64,000 nucleotides of DNA from an uncultured Lachnospiraceae bacterium (GCA_902789555.1 CADAOF010000002.1:1-64000), one strand, 5' to 3'; counted from the first letter of the stretch, positions 1-8,581 are shown. Made by a program: numbers and translations. Notes: a model not told the origin generated them from the sequence alone.

Positions 1-4
1 CAAA

Positions 5-46
5 AACAAAGTGGATGCCACCTGTAAAGTACAGAATGGCATCCAC
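5..46 (-). terminator. Hairpin terminator downstream of the GNAT gene
   Basis: The arms at 11-20 and 37-46 are perfectly complementary (GTGGATGCCA/TGGCATCCAC), with an inner CTGTA/TACAG extension at 22-26 and 30-34. Read on the minus strand, the hairpin is followed by a T-rich run (TTTGTTTTTG), as in a rho-independent terminator. It lies about 100 bases past the end of the acetyltransferase gene and probably ends that transcript. Confidence 0.6.
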
Positions 47-146
47 CTCTTGAGCCTCGGTCATAGATCAATGTGTCCAGGAAACTGGGTACATATCACA
101 GACAGCGTTCTTTTTTCATGCTTTTCCGGCGGTGTACTGCCGCGTC

Positions 147-581
147 TTACAGTGTTTTTTCCATGTAGGAACTGTCTTCCCCGCAGGCTCCGGTGCGGAC
201 GAATCCGTGCTTCGTGTAAAAGCGGACCGCCCGTTCATTGCTGTCCGTGACCTCCAGACGGATCCGGTCCATGCCGCGCGAAAGCGCAAGCTCCGCACAG
301 GCGTCCAGCAGCATCTGCCCCACGCCCCGGCGGCCGTATTCGTCCTTCACGCCGAAGAGGGTGATGTAAGCGGCGCGGGTCCGGAGGTCGTTCGCATACA
401 TTACGGCCAGGCCGACCGGTTCTCCGGCTTCGGCCGCCACGGTGAAATCCGCAAAGCGCAGCATCTTCAGGAGCGCTGCCTCCGGATCCGGCTGGCCGTG
501 CAGGCCCACCGGAAAGTACGGGTCGACTGCCCAGGCCGCTCTCCTCTTCAGCATCTCGTCATCCGTCCGAAAAACTTCCAT
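147..581 (-). CDS. GNAT family N-acetyltransferase
   Basis: A 144-residue protein with the GNAT layout. The N-terminal substrate half runs to about residue 75, where a hydrophobic strand (AAYITLFGV) leads into the acetyl-CoA pyrophosphate loop, EYGRRGVGQMLLDAC, matching the R/QxxGxG/A signature. The usual tail follows: an LEVTDSNERAVRFYTKHGF segment, the conserved 'N..A..fY.k.GF' motif. The family transfers acetyl from acetyl-CoA to an amine; the substrate cannot be read from sequence. A GAGG motif lies just upstream of the chosen ATG. The gene stands alone with a terminator behind it. Confidence 0.85.
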   Translation of the reverse strand: MEVFRTDDEMLKRRAAWAVDPYFPVGLHGQPDPEAALLKMLRFADFTVAAEAGEPVGLAVMYANDLRTRAAYITLFGVKDEYGRRGVGQMLLDACAELALSRGMDRIRLEVTDSNERAVRFYTKHGFVRTGACGEDSSYMEKTL

Positions 582-641
582 GCAATACCTCTTCTGCCGC
601 GGCCGGGGGCTGTCCGCCCTGCCGCCGGCACTTCTTTTCCT

Positions 642-953
642 TTACAGCGCCTGATTCTCCAGCGCCTTTACGACGGTTTTCAGCATCCTGACTGCCAGTT
701 CGTGATTGTCGGTGATGAGGTCGTAGACCGCGTCCTCCGACAGCACGCCCCGCTTCAGGCCTGCCGGCAGTTTGCCGGCCGCGTCCGCGTCGTAGTCATC
801 GTTCCACTTCGCGCTTCCGTAGTATTCACTCAGCTTAATGTAATCCTTCTGCACCGCCTCATAGGCGTCAAAAGCCTCCGCCAGCCTGTCCACCGCCGCG
901 CGCGACGCGTCCAGGCAGCGTTCCATTTCCGTGATCCGCTCGATCCTTGTCAT
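642..953 (-). CDS. Small DUF4298-like protein
   Basis: 103 residues, no signal or membrane segment. The N-terminal half is helical and coiled-coil-like (repeated RIERITEMER, LAEAFDAYEAVQ). A motif of the form 'YYGSAKWNDDYDADAAGKLP' precedes a C-terminal 'LSEDAVYDLITDN' stretch, which resembles the DUF4298 family (assigned from memory of the family). Function is unknown. The ATG at 953 was chosen over longer in-frame starts because AAAGGAGG sits eight bases before it. The gene is 60 bases upstream of the GNAT gene on the same strand and may be co-transcribed with it. Confidence 0.75.
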   Translation of the reverse strand: MTRIERITEMERCLDASRAAVDRLAEAFDAYEAVQKDYIKLSEYYGSAKWNDDYDADAAGKLPAGLKRGVLSEDAVYDLITDNHELAVRMLKTVVKALENQAL

Positions 954-1107
954 GGCATCCGCCTCCTTTGACATTATTTTAGCACAATACGGCTCTTTAC
1001 GGAAGATGCCGCCGTGCATTTCTTCTCCGCCGCACCGAAGGGAATCTTTTCCGATCCGGAAAAACGTGATAGAATGGAGGCAGCAAAAATGCAAAGGAGC
1101 GTTTTCC

Positions 1108-2139
1108 ATGAAATTTGATCAGGAATACTGTCTGGACATGTTCAGAAAACTTGTCGCGGTCGACAGCACCACCGGCCAGTACGAGGAGATCCAGCGCGTG
1201 CTCTGCGAGGTTCTGGACGGTCTCGGGTACCGTCATGAACTGACCCGCAAAGGCGGCGTGATCGCCGACGCCGGCGGTGAGGGCGACCCTATTGCCGTGA
1301 CGGCGCATCTCGACGACATCGGCCTGATGGTGCGGCACGTGAACGCGGACGGCACGCTGAATGTCTGCCCCGTGGGCGGGCTTTACCCTTTCTACTGCGT
1401 CACGGAGAACGTCAGGATATACAACCGGGACGGGAAGGTCTTTACCGGGACCGTCTGCCGCACCCCGAACTCCATCCACGTGACCGAGGAGGAGCTGCGC
1501 ACGGTGCTTCCCGACTACCGGAAAAACGTCTGCGTGGTACTGGACGAAGACGTGAAAAACGCCGCCGACGTCGCGAAACTCGGCATCGCGACCGGTGACA
1601 TGATCGCACTCGACCCGCGGCCGGTCTTCGTGAACGGCTACATCAAGTCCCGCTTCATCGACGACAAGGCAGCCGCCGCGATCCTCCTCACTTTCTTGAA
1701 AGCGCTGAAGGAAGAAGGCGTGACGCCGTCCCGGAAGGTCTTTGCATACTTCGCGTTCTATGAGGAGATCGGCCACGGAACGGTCTGGCTGCCCGCAGAT
1801 ACGAAGGATATCCTGGCCATTGACATCGCGCCGACGGGTCCCGACCAGACCTCCGACGAGCGGAAGGTCTCCATCTTCGCGAAGGATTCCCGCTTCCCCT
1901 ACCACTGGGGAATGACAAATGAACTGCGGCAGAAGGCGATAGAGCACGGGATCGATTACGTCATGGACATCTTTACGCCGCACTACGGAACGGACGGCGA
2001 TGCCAGCGTGACTGCGGGCTACGACATCCGCCACGCCGCCATCGGCTTCGGCACCGCCAACAGCCACGGTTACGAACGGACGCACGTCGACGGCCTGAAG
2101 AACACCTACGACCTCCTCTGCGCTTACCTCACGGAGTAA
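1108..2139 (+). CDS. M42-type metallopeptidase (aminopeptidase/deblocking family)
   Basis: A 343-residue cytosolic dinuclear metallopeptidase of the M42 (tetrahedral aminopeptidase, glutamyl-aminopeptidase) type. Visible ligands and catalytic residues are H67-x-D69 in TAHLDDIG, D185 in RFIDDKAAAA, the E219-E220 pair in FYEEIGHG, D239 in AIDIAPTG and H326 near the end in ERTHVDG. The family removes N-terminal residues from peptides, usually as a large self-compartmentalised oligomer. The start at 1108 has AAAGGAG correctly spaced; a longer reading frame exists but lacks a ribosome site. A TGATAGAAT-like -10 lies at 1067-1075. It is transcribed divergently from the DUF4298-like gene and followed by a terminator. 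Confidence 0.9.
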   Translation: MKFDQEYCLDMFRKLVAVDSTTGQYEEIQRVLCEVLDGLGYRHELTRKGGVIADAGGEGDPIAVTAHLDDIGLMVRHVNADGTLNVCPVGGLYPFYCVTENVRIYNRDGKVFTGTVCRTPNSIHVTEEELRTVLPDYRKNVCVVLDEDVKNAADVAKLGIATGDMIALDPRPVFVNGYIKSRFIDDKAAAAILLTFLKALKEEGVTPSRKVFAYFAFYEEIGHGTVWLPADTKDILAIDIAPTGPDQTSDERKVSIFAKDSRFPYHWGMTNELRQKAIEHGIDYVMDIFTPHYGTDGDASVTAGYDIRHAAIGFGTANSHGYERTHVDGLKNTYDLLCAYLTE

Positions 2140-2148
2140 GACGGCAGC

Positions 2149-2190
2149 AAAGAAGAGGTGCGCCTCCCCATGGGGCATACCTCTTCTTTT
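2149..2190 (+). terminator. Rho-independent terminator after the M42 peptidase gene
   Basis: AAAGAAGAGGT at 2149-2159 pairs with ACCTCTTCTTTT at 2179-2190, with a second small CCCC/GGGG helix in the loop. The T-rich right arm serves the plus strand. The A-rich left arm could also serve the convergent gene that ends at 2220. Confidence 0.8.
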
Positions 2191-2219
2191 ACGTCCGGCA
2201 CATGCCGTACCTTCCCCTT

Positions 2220-2951
2220 TCACCCTGCGAAGCGCCGCAGGAATCTTTCGTTCATGTTCTCCCGGTCCAGGATGATCATCACGTCGCAGCAGTTGAAGTC
2301 GTAATCAATGAATCCGTTATGCGAGACTTTGGCACCGATCTTCAGATAGGCTTTCAGCAGGCCCGGGAGGCCTGCTTCTGCGGCGGAGAGTCCCTGCATG
2401 GTCCCGTATTCAAAAGCATCGTGAGCCGCCCGGACCGCAAAGCGGTCACTCAGATGGTACTGGTTCAGATAAGACGTGCAGTTCACGAAAACGTCCGGGT
2501 CCGTCCCGTGCAGGGAACAGGTGCCGATGACATAGCGCAGGCCGAGGTCTCTCGCATAGGTGATCACGCCTCTCCAGAGCAGGCTGAATACGACGCCGCC
2601 CCGGTAATCCCTGTGGATCACGGCCCGGCCTGCTTCAACGATCCCGCCCGGATCCTTCCGCAGGGAGGAGATGTCGAACTCTTCCTCGCACTTGAAGACG
2701 CCGCCCCTCAGGGTCTCGTCCGTTGCCACCCTGTAGGTCCCGACGATCCGTCCGGTCTTCTTTTCCACGGCAATGAGGGACTCGGAAAACGCATCGTAGC
2801 CGTCGTCGTCCAGTCCGTCACTGTCATTTTTATTTTCGTCAAAATCGCGCAGAAGGTAATCATAACGCAGCTTCTGTACTTCTCTCAGTTCGTCCTTATT
2901 GTCGTGATCCAGCATTCTCACCAGATAATCCGCTGTCTCAATGTGATCCAT
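2220..2951 (-). CDS. OlsB/hemolysin-like GNAT N-acyltransferase
   Basis: 243 residues. The pattern matches the Acetyltransf_5 (ornithine lipid OlsB / N-acyl amino acid synthase) branch of the GNAT fold. An early LRYDYLLRDFDEN segment is followed by IVGTYRVATD, then the hallmark EAGRAVIHRDYRGG and LWRGVITYARDLGLRYVIGTCSL. A C-terminal 'LLKAYLKIGAKVSHNGFIDYDFNCCDVMIIL' block closes it. Such enzymes move a fatty acyl group from acyl-ACP to an amine, for example ornithine or glycine. The substrate here is not known. AAGGAG stands six bases before the ATG. Its promoter diverges from that of the ATP-grasp gene, and other envelope-lipid genes lie within 4 kb. Confidence 0.75.
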   Translation of the reverse strand: MDHIETADYLVRMLDHDNKDELREVQKLRYDYLLRDFDENKNDSDGLDDDGYDAFSESLIAVEKKTGRIVGTYRVATDETLRGGVFKCEEEFDISSLRKDPGGIVEAGRAVIHRDYRGGVVFSLLWRGVITYARDLGLRYVIGTCSLHGTDPDVFVNCTSYLNQYHLSDRFAVRAAHDAFEYGTMQGLSAAEAGLPGLLKAYLKIGAKVSHNGFIDYDFNCCDVMIILDRENMNERFLRRFAG

Positions 2952-3002
2952 GACATGCTCCTTTTCGTGATCCGAACCGGCAGATCCTCTGTATAATTCA
3001 TA

Positions 3003-3031
3003 ACTATACCATCATCTTTCTGCTTTTGCAA
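3003..3031 (-). promoter_or_regulatory. Promoter of the N-acyltransferase gene
   Basis: On the minus strand TTGCAA (3026-3031) is separated by 17 bases from TATAGT (3003-3008), a good sigma-A-type promoter. The start would be near 2996, giving a leader of about 45 bases. Confidence 0.6.
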
Positions 3032-3082
3032 TTTATGATACGGCCGGCACGCCTCCGAATGCCCCCGGCAGGGCTCCCGTGA

Positions 3083-3111
3083 TTGACAGGACCCGCGAAT
3101 TATGGCAGAAT
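3083..3111 (+). promoter_or_regulatory. Promoter of the ATP-grasp operon
   Basis: TTGACA at 3083-3088, a 17-base spacer and CAGAAT at 3106-3111. It diverges from the acyltransferase promoter, whose -35 element lies about 50 bases away, so both genes share one control region. Confidence 0.65.
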
Positions 3112-3148
3112 GAATATGGGATAAGCATCAGAAAGGAACCACGAACCA

Positions 3149-4225
3149 ATGATCAGTCTTGATCCGATAAGAAAAATTCTCAGGGATCGCCGCAGAGCCG
3201 GTACGGCAAAGCGTCTCGCCGACCGGGCCAGAAAGAATTCAAGCGGGAACGTTCTGACGGCGGAAGAGAAAGCGGAAGCGGTCCTTTTTTACCGCAATGC
3301 AGCCGGGAAGACCATCAATACCGTCTATCACAACTACCTGAAGGATAAATCCGGCGTGTTCCGCAAGGAATACATTCCCGAAGACCTTTACTACATTTAC
3401 ATCGACCCTCATTTCAACAACACGAAGGAAGCCCGTTTTCTGGACAATAAATGCTACTACGACTATCTGTTCGCGGGCATTGCCATGCCGGAAACCTACC
3501 TGAAGCGGCTGAACGGCATCTGGTTCGGTGCCGACGGGCTTCCGATCGGACGGGAAGCCATGGATGACCTGATCCGGAGCCGTTCCTCCATGTTCATCAA
3601 GGCAGCCACCAATTCCTACGGCGGAAAGGGCGTGTATTACGTTTCCGGCGAGTCCGGGGACACCGTCAGCCTGTTCTGGGAAGCCGTCAGCAGGATCAAA
3701 GTGGACATCGTCGTGCAGGAAGCGCTGAAGCAGCATCCGGCGCTCGCACGGGTCAACGAGTCCAGCGTGAATACGATCCGTGCGCTGTCCCTTCTGCGGC
3801 CGGACGGGAGCGTGAAGATCTACTCGATCATCCTGAGGATGGGCATCGCCGGCGCAAAGGTCGACAACGCCTCCAGCGGCGGCATCACCTGCGGCGTGGG
3901 CTTTGACGGTCACTGCACGGAAGCCGGATACTATTCCTACGTCAATTCAGGCAAGCGGCTTCTGAATCACCCGACAAGCGGCCTTCCCTTTAAGGATATC
4001 GTTATCCCCGGGATGGACAGGGTCATCGCTTTCGTTGAGAAGGCAGCCCTGCGGATCCCGCATTTCCGCCTTGTCTCCTGGGATATCGCGCTCAGGGAGG
4101 ACGGTGAGCCTGTCCTGATCGAAGCCAATTTCTATGACGGTGAGATCGATTTTCACCAGCTGAACAACGGACCGCTGTTCGGAGAAGATACCGAAGCGAT
4201 CCTGCGGGAGGTATTTAAGCAATAA
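3149..4225 (+). CDS. Sugar-transfer-associated ATP-grasp protein
   Basis: 358 residues. The central part carries the ATP-grasp lysine strand and glycine-rich loop (FIKAATNSYGGKGVYYV, about 150-165). Next come the hinge strand DIVVQEALKQHP, the NTIRALSLL strand and the metal-binding end SWDIAL...VLIEANFYDGEID, where the D, E and N of the family coordinate Mg-ATP. This matches the 'sugar-transfer associated ATP-grasp' family usually found among surface polysaccharide and envelope genes. The family makes an amide or ester bond by acyl-phosphate activation; the exact substrate is unknown. It has its own promoter and runs 22 bases ahead of the next gene, with which it probably forms an operon. Confidence 0.8.
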   Translation: MISLDPIRKILRDRRRAGTAKRLADRARKNSSGNVLTAEEKAEAVLFYRNAAGKTINTVYHNYLKDKSGVFRKEYIPEDLYYIYIDPHFNNTKEARFLDNKCYYDYLFAGIAMPETYLKRLNGIWFGADGLPIGREAMDDLIRSRSSMFIKAATNSYGGKGVYYVSGESGDTVSLFWEAVSRIKVDIVVQEALKQHPALARVNESSVNTIRALSLLRPDGSVKIYSIILRMGIAGAKVDNASSGGITCGVGFDGHCTEAGYYSYVNSGKRLLNHPTSGLPFKDIVIPGMDRVIAFVEKAALRIPHFRLVSWDIALREDGEPVLIEANFYDGEIDFHQLNNGPLFGEDTEAILREVFKQ

Positions 4226-4247
4226 ATTTTGACAGGAGGACACGATC

Positions 4248-4886
4248 ATGGCTCTTTTGGATGACTTATTGAAAAGACTCGGCGCTGCGGCGAAGGGCGT
4301 CCTGCACAGCGGTGCCGTCAAGGTCAAAAGCGGGATCAGCAACGGCATCGACAGTGCGGTAAAGAACGCGAAGCAGAAGGCTTCCGTCAAGCATAAGACC
4401 GTGAAGTTTGAGAAGCTCCCGCAGAATGCGGAGGAAATGAAAGCGATGGCTAATTTCGACCAGAAGGACGAATACGCCGTCGCCGCCTTTACCGTTGCCG
4501 CCCTGCTGCGCTTTGTCAGCGATCAGGAAGACGGCAAGGCCATGCTCAGCGTACTGAAGGGACCGGAAGCGGTCTCAAATCTCGAACTGCAGATGATGCA
4601 GGAGCGTCTCTCGGACAGCGACTATCTGATCCGCTCGTACTTTAAAGGTGCGGAACCGGCCAACGATTACAAGCCGAAGGATCCCTGGACAGTCGAAATG
4701 GTGGAGTATCCGAACAGCCGCGACATCGAGAACTACCTGTATCTGTACGTGGTGAGCGGCGGCGCAGACAATCCCCGCCAGATCCAGCTGCGGAAAAAGC
4801 CGTCTACCGGCGAGTGGTTCATCTGGGTATTCCAGGGACTTCTCATGGATATCCGCATCCCGGTCTCCGAGGATAAGTGGGCTTAA
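4248..4886 (+). CDS. Hypothetical protein, DUF6935-like
   Basis: 212 residues with no signal peptide. The first 60 residues are basic and helical, rich in Lys and Ala. The rest resembles what I recall of DUF6935: a 'DEYAVAAFTVAALLRF' helix, 'AMLSVLKGPEAVS', 'YLIRSYFKGAEPANDY' and a closing 'IQLRKKPSTGEWFIWVFQGLLMDIR' strand-rich part. No enzyme motif is visible and function is unknown. AGGAGG lies eight bases before the ATG. It follows the ATP-grasp gene by 22 bases and is closed by a strong terminator, so the two look like a two-gene operon. Confidence 0.75.
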   Translation: MALLDDLLKRLGAAAKGVLHSGAVKVKSGISNGIDSAVKNAKQKASVKHKTVKFEKLPQNAEEMKAMANFDQKDEYAVAAFTVAALLRFVSDQEDGKAMLSVLKGPEAVSNLELQMMQERLSDSDYLIRSYFKGAEPANDYKPKDPWTVEMVEYPNSRDIENYLYLYVVSGGADNPRQIQLRKKPSTGEWFIWVFQGLLMDIRIPVSEDKWA

Positions 4887-4912
4887 GGCGGTTTTGACTG
4901 CATGCTCCGGCT

Positions 4913-4946
4913 AAGGCATGTGCCTGTCTCGGGCACATGCCTTTTT
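4913..4946 (+). terminator. Rho-independent terminator of the ATP-grasp operon
   Basis: AAGGCATGTGCC (4913-4924), a six-base loop, then GGCACATGCC followed by TTTTT. Confidence 0.9.
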
Positions 4947-5059
4947 CGTGCGGAAAAAGCGTTTTTTCTGCGGCCGGACCTGCGTTTCTGCTTTACTTTT
5001 CCGGATTATCCGCTATTATGGAAAGGTACATTTTGCTTCAGGCATTTCAGGGAGAGAAC

Positions 5060-6109
5060 ATGAGCACCCGTCATAACACAGATAAGCTGATCAACATAGA
5101 AGATATCAAAGAGGCTGCCGCTGCCCGCGCGAAGAAATTCAAGGAAGACATCCAGGCCTCCCGGAAGTCCAGCGAGACGGACGATCCGTTTGACGTTTTC
5201 GTCTACGATCCGCTCGCCATCCGGCTGACTTCTCTTTTCATCAAGATGAAATGGTCGCCCAACGCGGTCACGCTGTCTTCTCTCGTCTTCGGCGTTGCCG
5301 GCGCCTGCCTCCTGTGTCCGAAGAACGTTCTCCTTAACCTTCTGGGCATCGCCTTTATCATTTTCGCGGCAGTCCTCGACTGCTCGGACGGCCAGGTCGC
5401 GAGGCTCTGCCATTCCGGCACCCCGTTCGGCAGGGTCCTGGACGGCGCCGTGGACATGGCCAACTATCTGGCGATCTACCTGGCCCTCGGCTTCCGGCTG
5501 GCCGGCGAGACCATTCCCATCACCCCCACCACGGACATCCGCCTCTCCTGGTATATCTGGCCCGTCATTGTCCTCTCCGTAGCCTGCCACTCCTCTCAGG
5601 CCAGGAAGGCCGACTACTACCGCGGCCTGCACCTGTATTTCCTGAAGGGGACGAACGACAACTTTTTCGCCCGCTCGAAAGATCTGCGGCAGGAACTTGC
5701 AGCACTTCCGGAAGGAACTTCCGCGTTTCGGAAGATCTACCTGAAGATCTATCTGCTTTACACCGCCGTGCAGGAAAAAGGCGCGAAACAGACGCAGCAC
5801 CTGCTGGATAAGATCGATGAGAACGGCGGCATCATGCCGGAAGGCCTTGCCGACCGCTATATCCGCGAAAGCCGCAAAGTGATCCAGGTCACCAACACCC
5901 TGGGCTTCAACCTCAGGACCTATATTCTCTTCCTTCTGCTGCTTTTCGGGAAGGAGATCTTCTGGTTTCTCTTTGTCTGCATCGTTCTGGAAGGCCTGAA
6001 ATACGCCATGATGGCCCGCTACGAGACCGTGGCAGGACGTATCTCCGCCGAATTTTTCCCGGAAGACGCGGAACGCAGCGGCAGGAGAAAGGGCGGAAAC
6101 GGCCGATGA
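5060..6109 (+). CDS. CDP-alcohol phosphatidyltransferase family protein
   Basis: 349-residue membrane enzyme. The full family signature is present once: D107-x2-D110-G-x2-A-R115-x8-G124-x3-D128-x3-D132, starting at the DCSDGQ motif. The four aspartates bind the two metal ions that displace CMP from a CDP-alcohol. About 65 cytosolic residues precede the first membrane segment, and hydrophobic segments flank the signature and recur near the C-terminus. The alcohol acceptor (glycerol phosphate, inositol, serine or another) cannot be told; the long N-terminus and the ~100-residue hydrophilic stretch after the catalytic core are unlike PgsA. The ATG at 5060 has GGGAGAG before it; an earlier ATG at 5018 lacks a site. 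It overlaps the flippase gene by four bases (ATGA). Confidence 0.85.
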   Translation: MSTRHNTDKLINIEDIKEAAAARAKKFKEDIQASRKSSETDDPFDVFVYDPLAIRLTSLFIKMKWSPNAVTLSSLVFGVAGACLLCPKNVLLNLLGIAFIIFAAVLDCSDGQVARLCHSGTPFGRVLDGAVDMANYLAIYLALGFRLAGETIPITPTTDIRLSWYIWPVIVLSVACHSSQARKADYYRGLHLYFLKGTNDNFFARSKDLRQELAALPEGTSAFRKIYLKIYLLYTAVQEKGAKQTQHLLDKIDENGGIMPEGLADRYIRESRKVIQVTNTLGFNLRTYILFLLLLFGKEIFWFLFVCIVLEGLKYAMMARYETVAGRISAEFFPEDAERSGRRKGGNGR

Positions 6110-7107
6110 AGACAAGATACCGTATCCTGTTCTTTCTGATTGGAATCGCCGGCATCGTCCTGCTCGCCGTCAAGGCAGTCCCCGACGGATCGGACTGGGG
6201 AGAACTGTTCACCCCGCGCCTGCCTCTGCTGCTTCTCGGCCTGCTTCTTCTCTGGGCAGTCATTTACGCGATCCATACCGCGGTCTACCTGCTCATCATG
6301 GGAAAGGAAGCCGCCTCCGCAGTGGGATTTCCGCGGATGTACCGGATCTGCATTTCCGGCTTCGCGATCAACAACGTCACGCCGGCGGGGATCGTCGGCG
6401 GGGAGCCGTACCGCATCCTTGAGCTGAAGGCATACATGCCGGCCGGGAAGGCTGCCTCCTCCGCCATGACCTTCAACCTGATCCACATGATCGGGCACAT
6501 GATGCTCTGGATCACCGGAGCACTCGTCTATCTGGCCCTCGGCTGTCCCGGAAACACCCTGACCACTGTCCTTCTGATGATCGCCGCCGCCCTGCTCCTT
6601 ACGGTCTGTGTTTACTTCTTCCGGAGAAAGCAGAAAGGCTTCGTGGTCCCGGCGGTACGCTTCTTTGCGAAGCTCCCGCTCATCGGAAAAAAGATCGCCG
6701 GGTTTGCGGAAAAGCACCGTGATACGCTCAAAGAAACGGACAGCTGCTACTCCGACTTCTGCGCGGACCGCGGCCGGCTGTACAGGGCAGTGCTCCTGGA
6801 ATACGCAACGCGCCTGCTGGAAGCCGTGGAATACTTCCTCATCTTCCTCCACCTCGGGATCAACATTCATTTCACCGGCGGGATCCTCGTACTGACCTTC
6901 GCTTCTCTCATCGGGAACCTCCTCTTCATGATCCCGATGCAGGCCGGAACGCGCGAAGGCGGTATCGTGCTTGCCCTCGCCTGCCTGGGCTTCGACATGG
7001 AGCACGCTGTCATGGGCGGCCTGATCTTCCGGATCCGTGACCTTTCCTGCATTGCTGTCGGGATCCTTCTGATCCTCATCGGCGGGAAGAAAAAACAGAA
7101 AAGCTGA
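6106..7107 (+). CDS. Lysylphosphatidylglycerol synthase TM region / UPF0104 family protein
   Basis: 333 residues and very hydrophobic, with about eight predicted membrane helices. It matches the flippase half of MprF and AglD-type UPF0104 proteins. Typical features are the 'GFAINNVTPAGIVGGEPYRI' motif after the second helix and 'PMQAGTREGGIVLAL' near the C-terminus. It carries no aminoacyl-transferase domain, so a transport or flipping role for a lipid is the likelier reading. The ATGA overlap with the CDP-alcohol phosphatidyltransferase suggests that the lipid made by that enzyme is what this protein moves across the membrane; that link is inference. Confidence 0.8.
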   Translation: MKTRYRILFFLIGIAGIVLLAVKAVPDGSDWGELFTPRLPLLLLGLLLLWAVIYAIHTAVYLLIMGKEAASAVGFPRMYRICISGFAINNVTPAGIVGGEPYRILELKAYMPAGKAASSAMTFNLIHMIGHMMLWITGALVYLALGCPGNTLTTVLLMIAAALLLTVCVYFFRRKQKGFVVPAVRFFAKLPLIGKKIAGFAEKHRDTLKETDSCYSDFCADRGRLYRAVLLEYATRLLEAVEYFLIFLHLGINIHFTGGILVLTFASLIGNLLFMIPMQAGTREGGIVLALACLGFDMEHAVMGGLIFRIRDLSCIAVGILLILIGGKKKQKS

Positions 7108-7113
7108 GCAAGC

Positions 7114-7143
7114 AAAGGGTGGACACTTCGGCGTCCGCCCTTT
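7114..7143 (+). terminator. Terminator overlapping the next promoter
   Basis: GGGTGGAC (7117-7124) pairs with GTCCGCCC (7133-7140), allowing one G-T pair, and is followed by TTTATAAT. The same bases carry the -35 of the next promoter. Confidence 0.6.
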
Positions 7144-7148
7144 ATAAT
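7120..7148 (+). promoter_or_regulatory. Promoter of the radical SAM/Cys-tail operon
   Basis: TGGACA (7120-7125), 17 bases, then a perfect TATAAT (7143-7148). It is embedded in the hairpin that ends the upstream lipid operon. Confidence 0.7.
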
Positions 7149-7183
7149 AGCAGTGAAAGAAAACAGACCTGTCAGGAGGCAAC

Positions 7184-8581
7184 ATGATCACCATACCGAA
7201 ATTATTCCGCAAGACGAAGACGGTCCGGCAGATCCAGGAGTACATGGACGTAATGTTCAACGAAGTCCTGCACACCACTCTGAATCCGGACGGTCCCGGC
7301 GCGATCCGCATCCACCTGATCCCGCCGAAGAAGGAGGAAAACGTCCTCAACCCGAGCATCGCGATCGTAAACGGCACCGACGTCGTACCGGTGAATTTCG
7401 TGTACGCCGTCATCCTTGCCGAGATGATCCGCATGACAAACTGCTACGACGGCAGGGAGATCGGTGAGAAGGACGTCCAGAACATCCTGGAAAAGACCGC
7501 CGAAAGCGTGAAGGGGATCATCCCGATTCTGTCAAAGAAACGCATTCAGAACGACATCTTCACCATCTACACCACGCTGAAGCAGATCGCGTACCGCGAA
7601 CCGGTCACGACCGAGATCCACTACATGAGCCTCGGCGAGTACGCAGACGAAATGAACGCCCCGCACCGCATGGACGTGATGGTGAGCGCGATGACGAAGG
7701 ACGGCAAATGGCACTGCAATCAGAAATGCGTGCACTGCTATGCGGCCGGCCAGATCCACTCCGACGAGGCGGAACTATCCACCGAAGAATGGAAAGAGAT
7801 CCTCAGGAAGTGCCGTGCGGCAGGCATCCCGCAGGTGACCTTCACGGGCGGCGAACCGACCATGCGCGAAGACCTGTTCGAACTCATCCACGACGCGCGC
7901 TGGTTCATCTCCCGTCTGAATACGAACGGCATCAAGCTGACGCCGGAATACTGCAGGAAACTGCACGAGGCGGAGCTGGACAGCGTCCAGATCACCTTCT
8001 ATTCCTGCGATCCCGAGGTGCACAATAAGCTCGTCGGCGCTCCGCAGTTCGCCAACACGGCGGCCGGCATCGGCAACGCCCTGGCGGAAGGCCTTTCCGT
8101 CAGCATCAACACTCCGCTCTGCACCCTGAACCGGGACTACCTGAAAACGCTGGAATATTTGCACGAAAAAGGCGTCATCTACGTGACCTGCTCCGGCATG
8201 ATCACGACCGGCAACGCAGCGAAGGAGCCTTCCGAGACCCTGCAGCTGACCGGCGCCGAACTGGAGCAGATCCTGCGTGAAGCCGTCACCTACTGCCACG
8301 AAAACGGCATGGAGATCGCCTTTACCTCGCCCGGCTGGATCCCGCAGGAAGTCTTCGACGAGCTGAACATCCCTTCCCCGTCCTGCGGCGCCTGCCTTTC
8401 CAACATGGCCGTTACGCCCGGCGGAAACGTCGTCCCCTGCCAGAGCTGGCTTTCCGACGCCCCGCTCGGCAACATGCTGACCGACGACTGGGAGACGATC
8501 TGGAACAGCGAAGTCTGCCGCGAGCGCAGAAGCTTCTCGTCCGAAATGACCGGCGAGTGTCCGTTAAGGAGGTACTGCTGA
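7184..8581 (+). CDS. Radical SAM/SPASM domain protein
   Basis: 465 residues. The radical SAM cluster motif C178-x3-C182-x2-C185 (CNQKCVHC) is followed by the GGEP motif at 222-225. The C-terminal part has a SPASM-type cysteine set (C401, C404, C419, C445, C459, C465), ending exactly in cysteine. These enzymes cut SAM at a 4Fe-4S cluster to make a 5'-deoxyadenosyl radical; SPASM members often modify ribosomal peptides or protein side chains. About 150 N-terminal residues precede the core and include a region that could be a peptide-binding (PqqD-like) domain, though this is a guess. AGGAGG is well placed before the ATG. The stop TGA overlaps the next ATG by one base, so the downstream Cys-tail protein is translationally coupled and is the obvious candidate substrate. 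Confidence 0.85.
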   Translation: MITIPKLFRKTKTVRQIQEYMDVMFNEVLHTTLNPDGPGAIRIHLIPPKKEENVLNPSIAIVNGTDVVPVNFVYAVILAEMIRMTNCYDGREIGEKDVQNILEKTAESVKGIIPILSKKRIQNDIFTIYTTLKQIAYREPVTTEIHYMSLGEYADEMNAPHRMDVMVSAMTKDGKWHCNQKCVHCYAAGQIHSDEAELSTEEWKEILRKCRAAGIPQVTFTGGEPTMREDLFELIHDARWFISRLNTNGIKLTPEYCRKLHEAELDSVQITFYSCDPEVHNKLVGAPQFANTAAGIGNALAEGLSVSINTPLCTLNRDYLKTLEYLHEKGVIYVTCSGMITTGNAAKEPSETLQLTGAELEQILREAVTYCHENGMEIAFTSPGWIPQEVFDELNIPSPSCGACLSNMAVTPGGNVVPCQSWLSDAPLGNMLTDDWETIWNSEVCRERRSFSSEMTGECPLRRYC

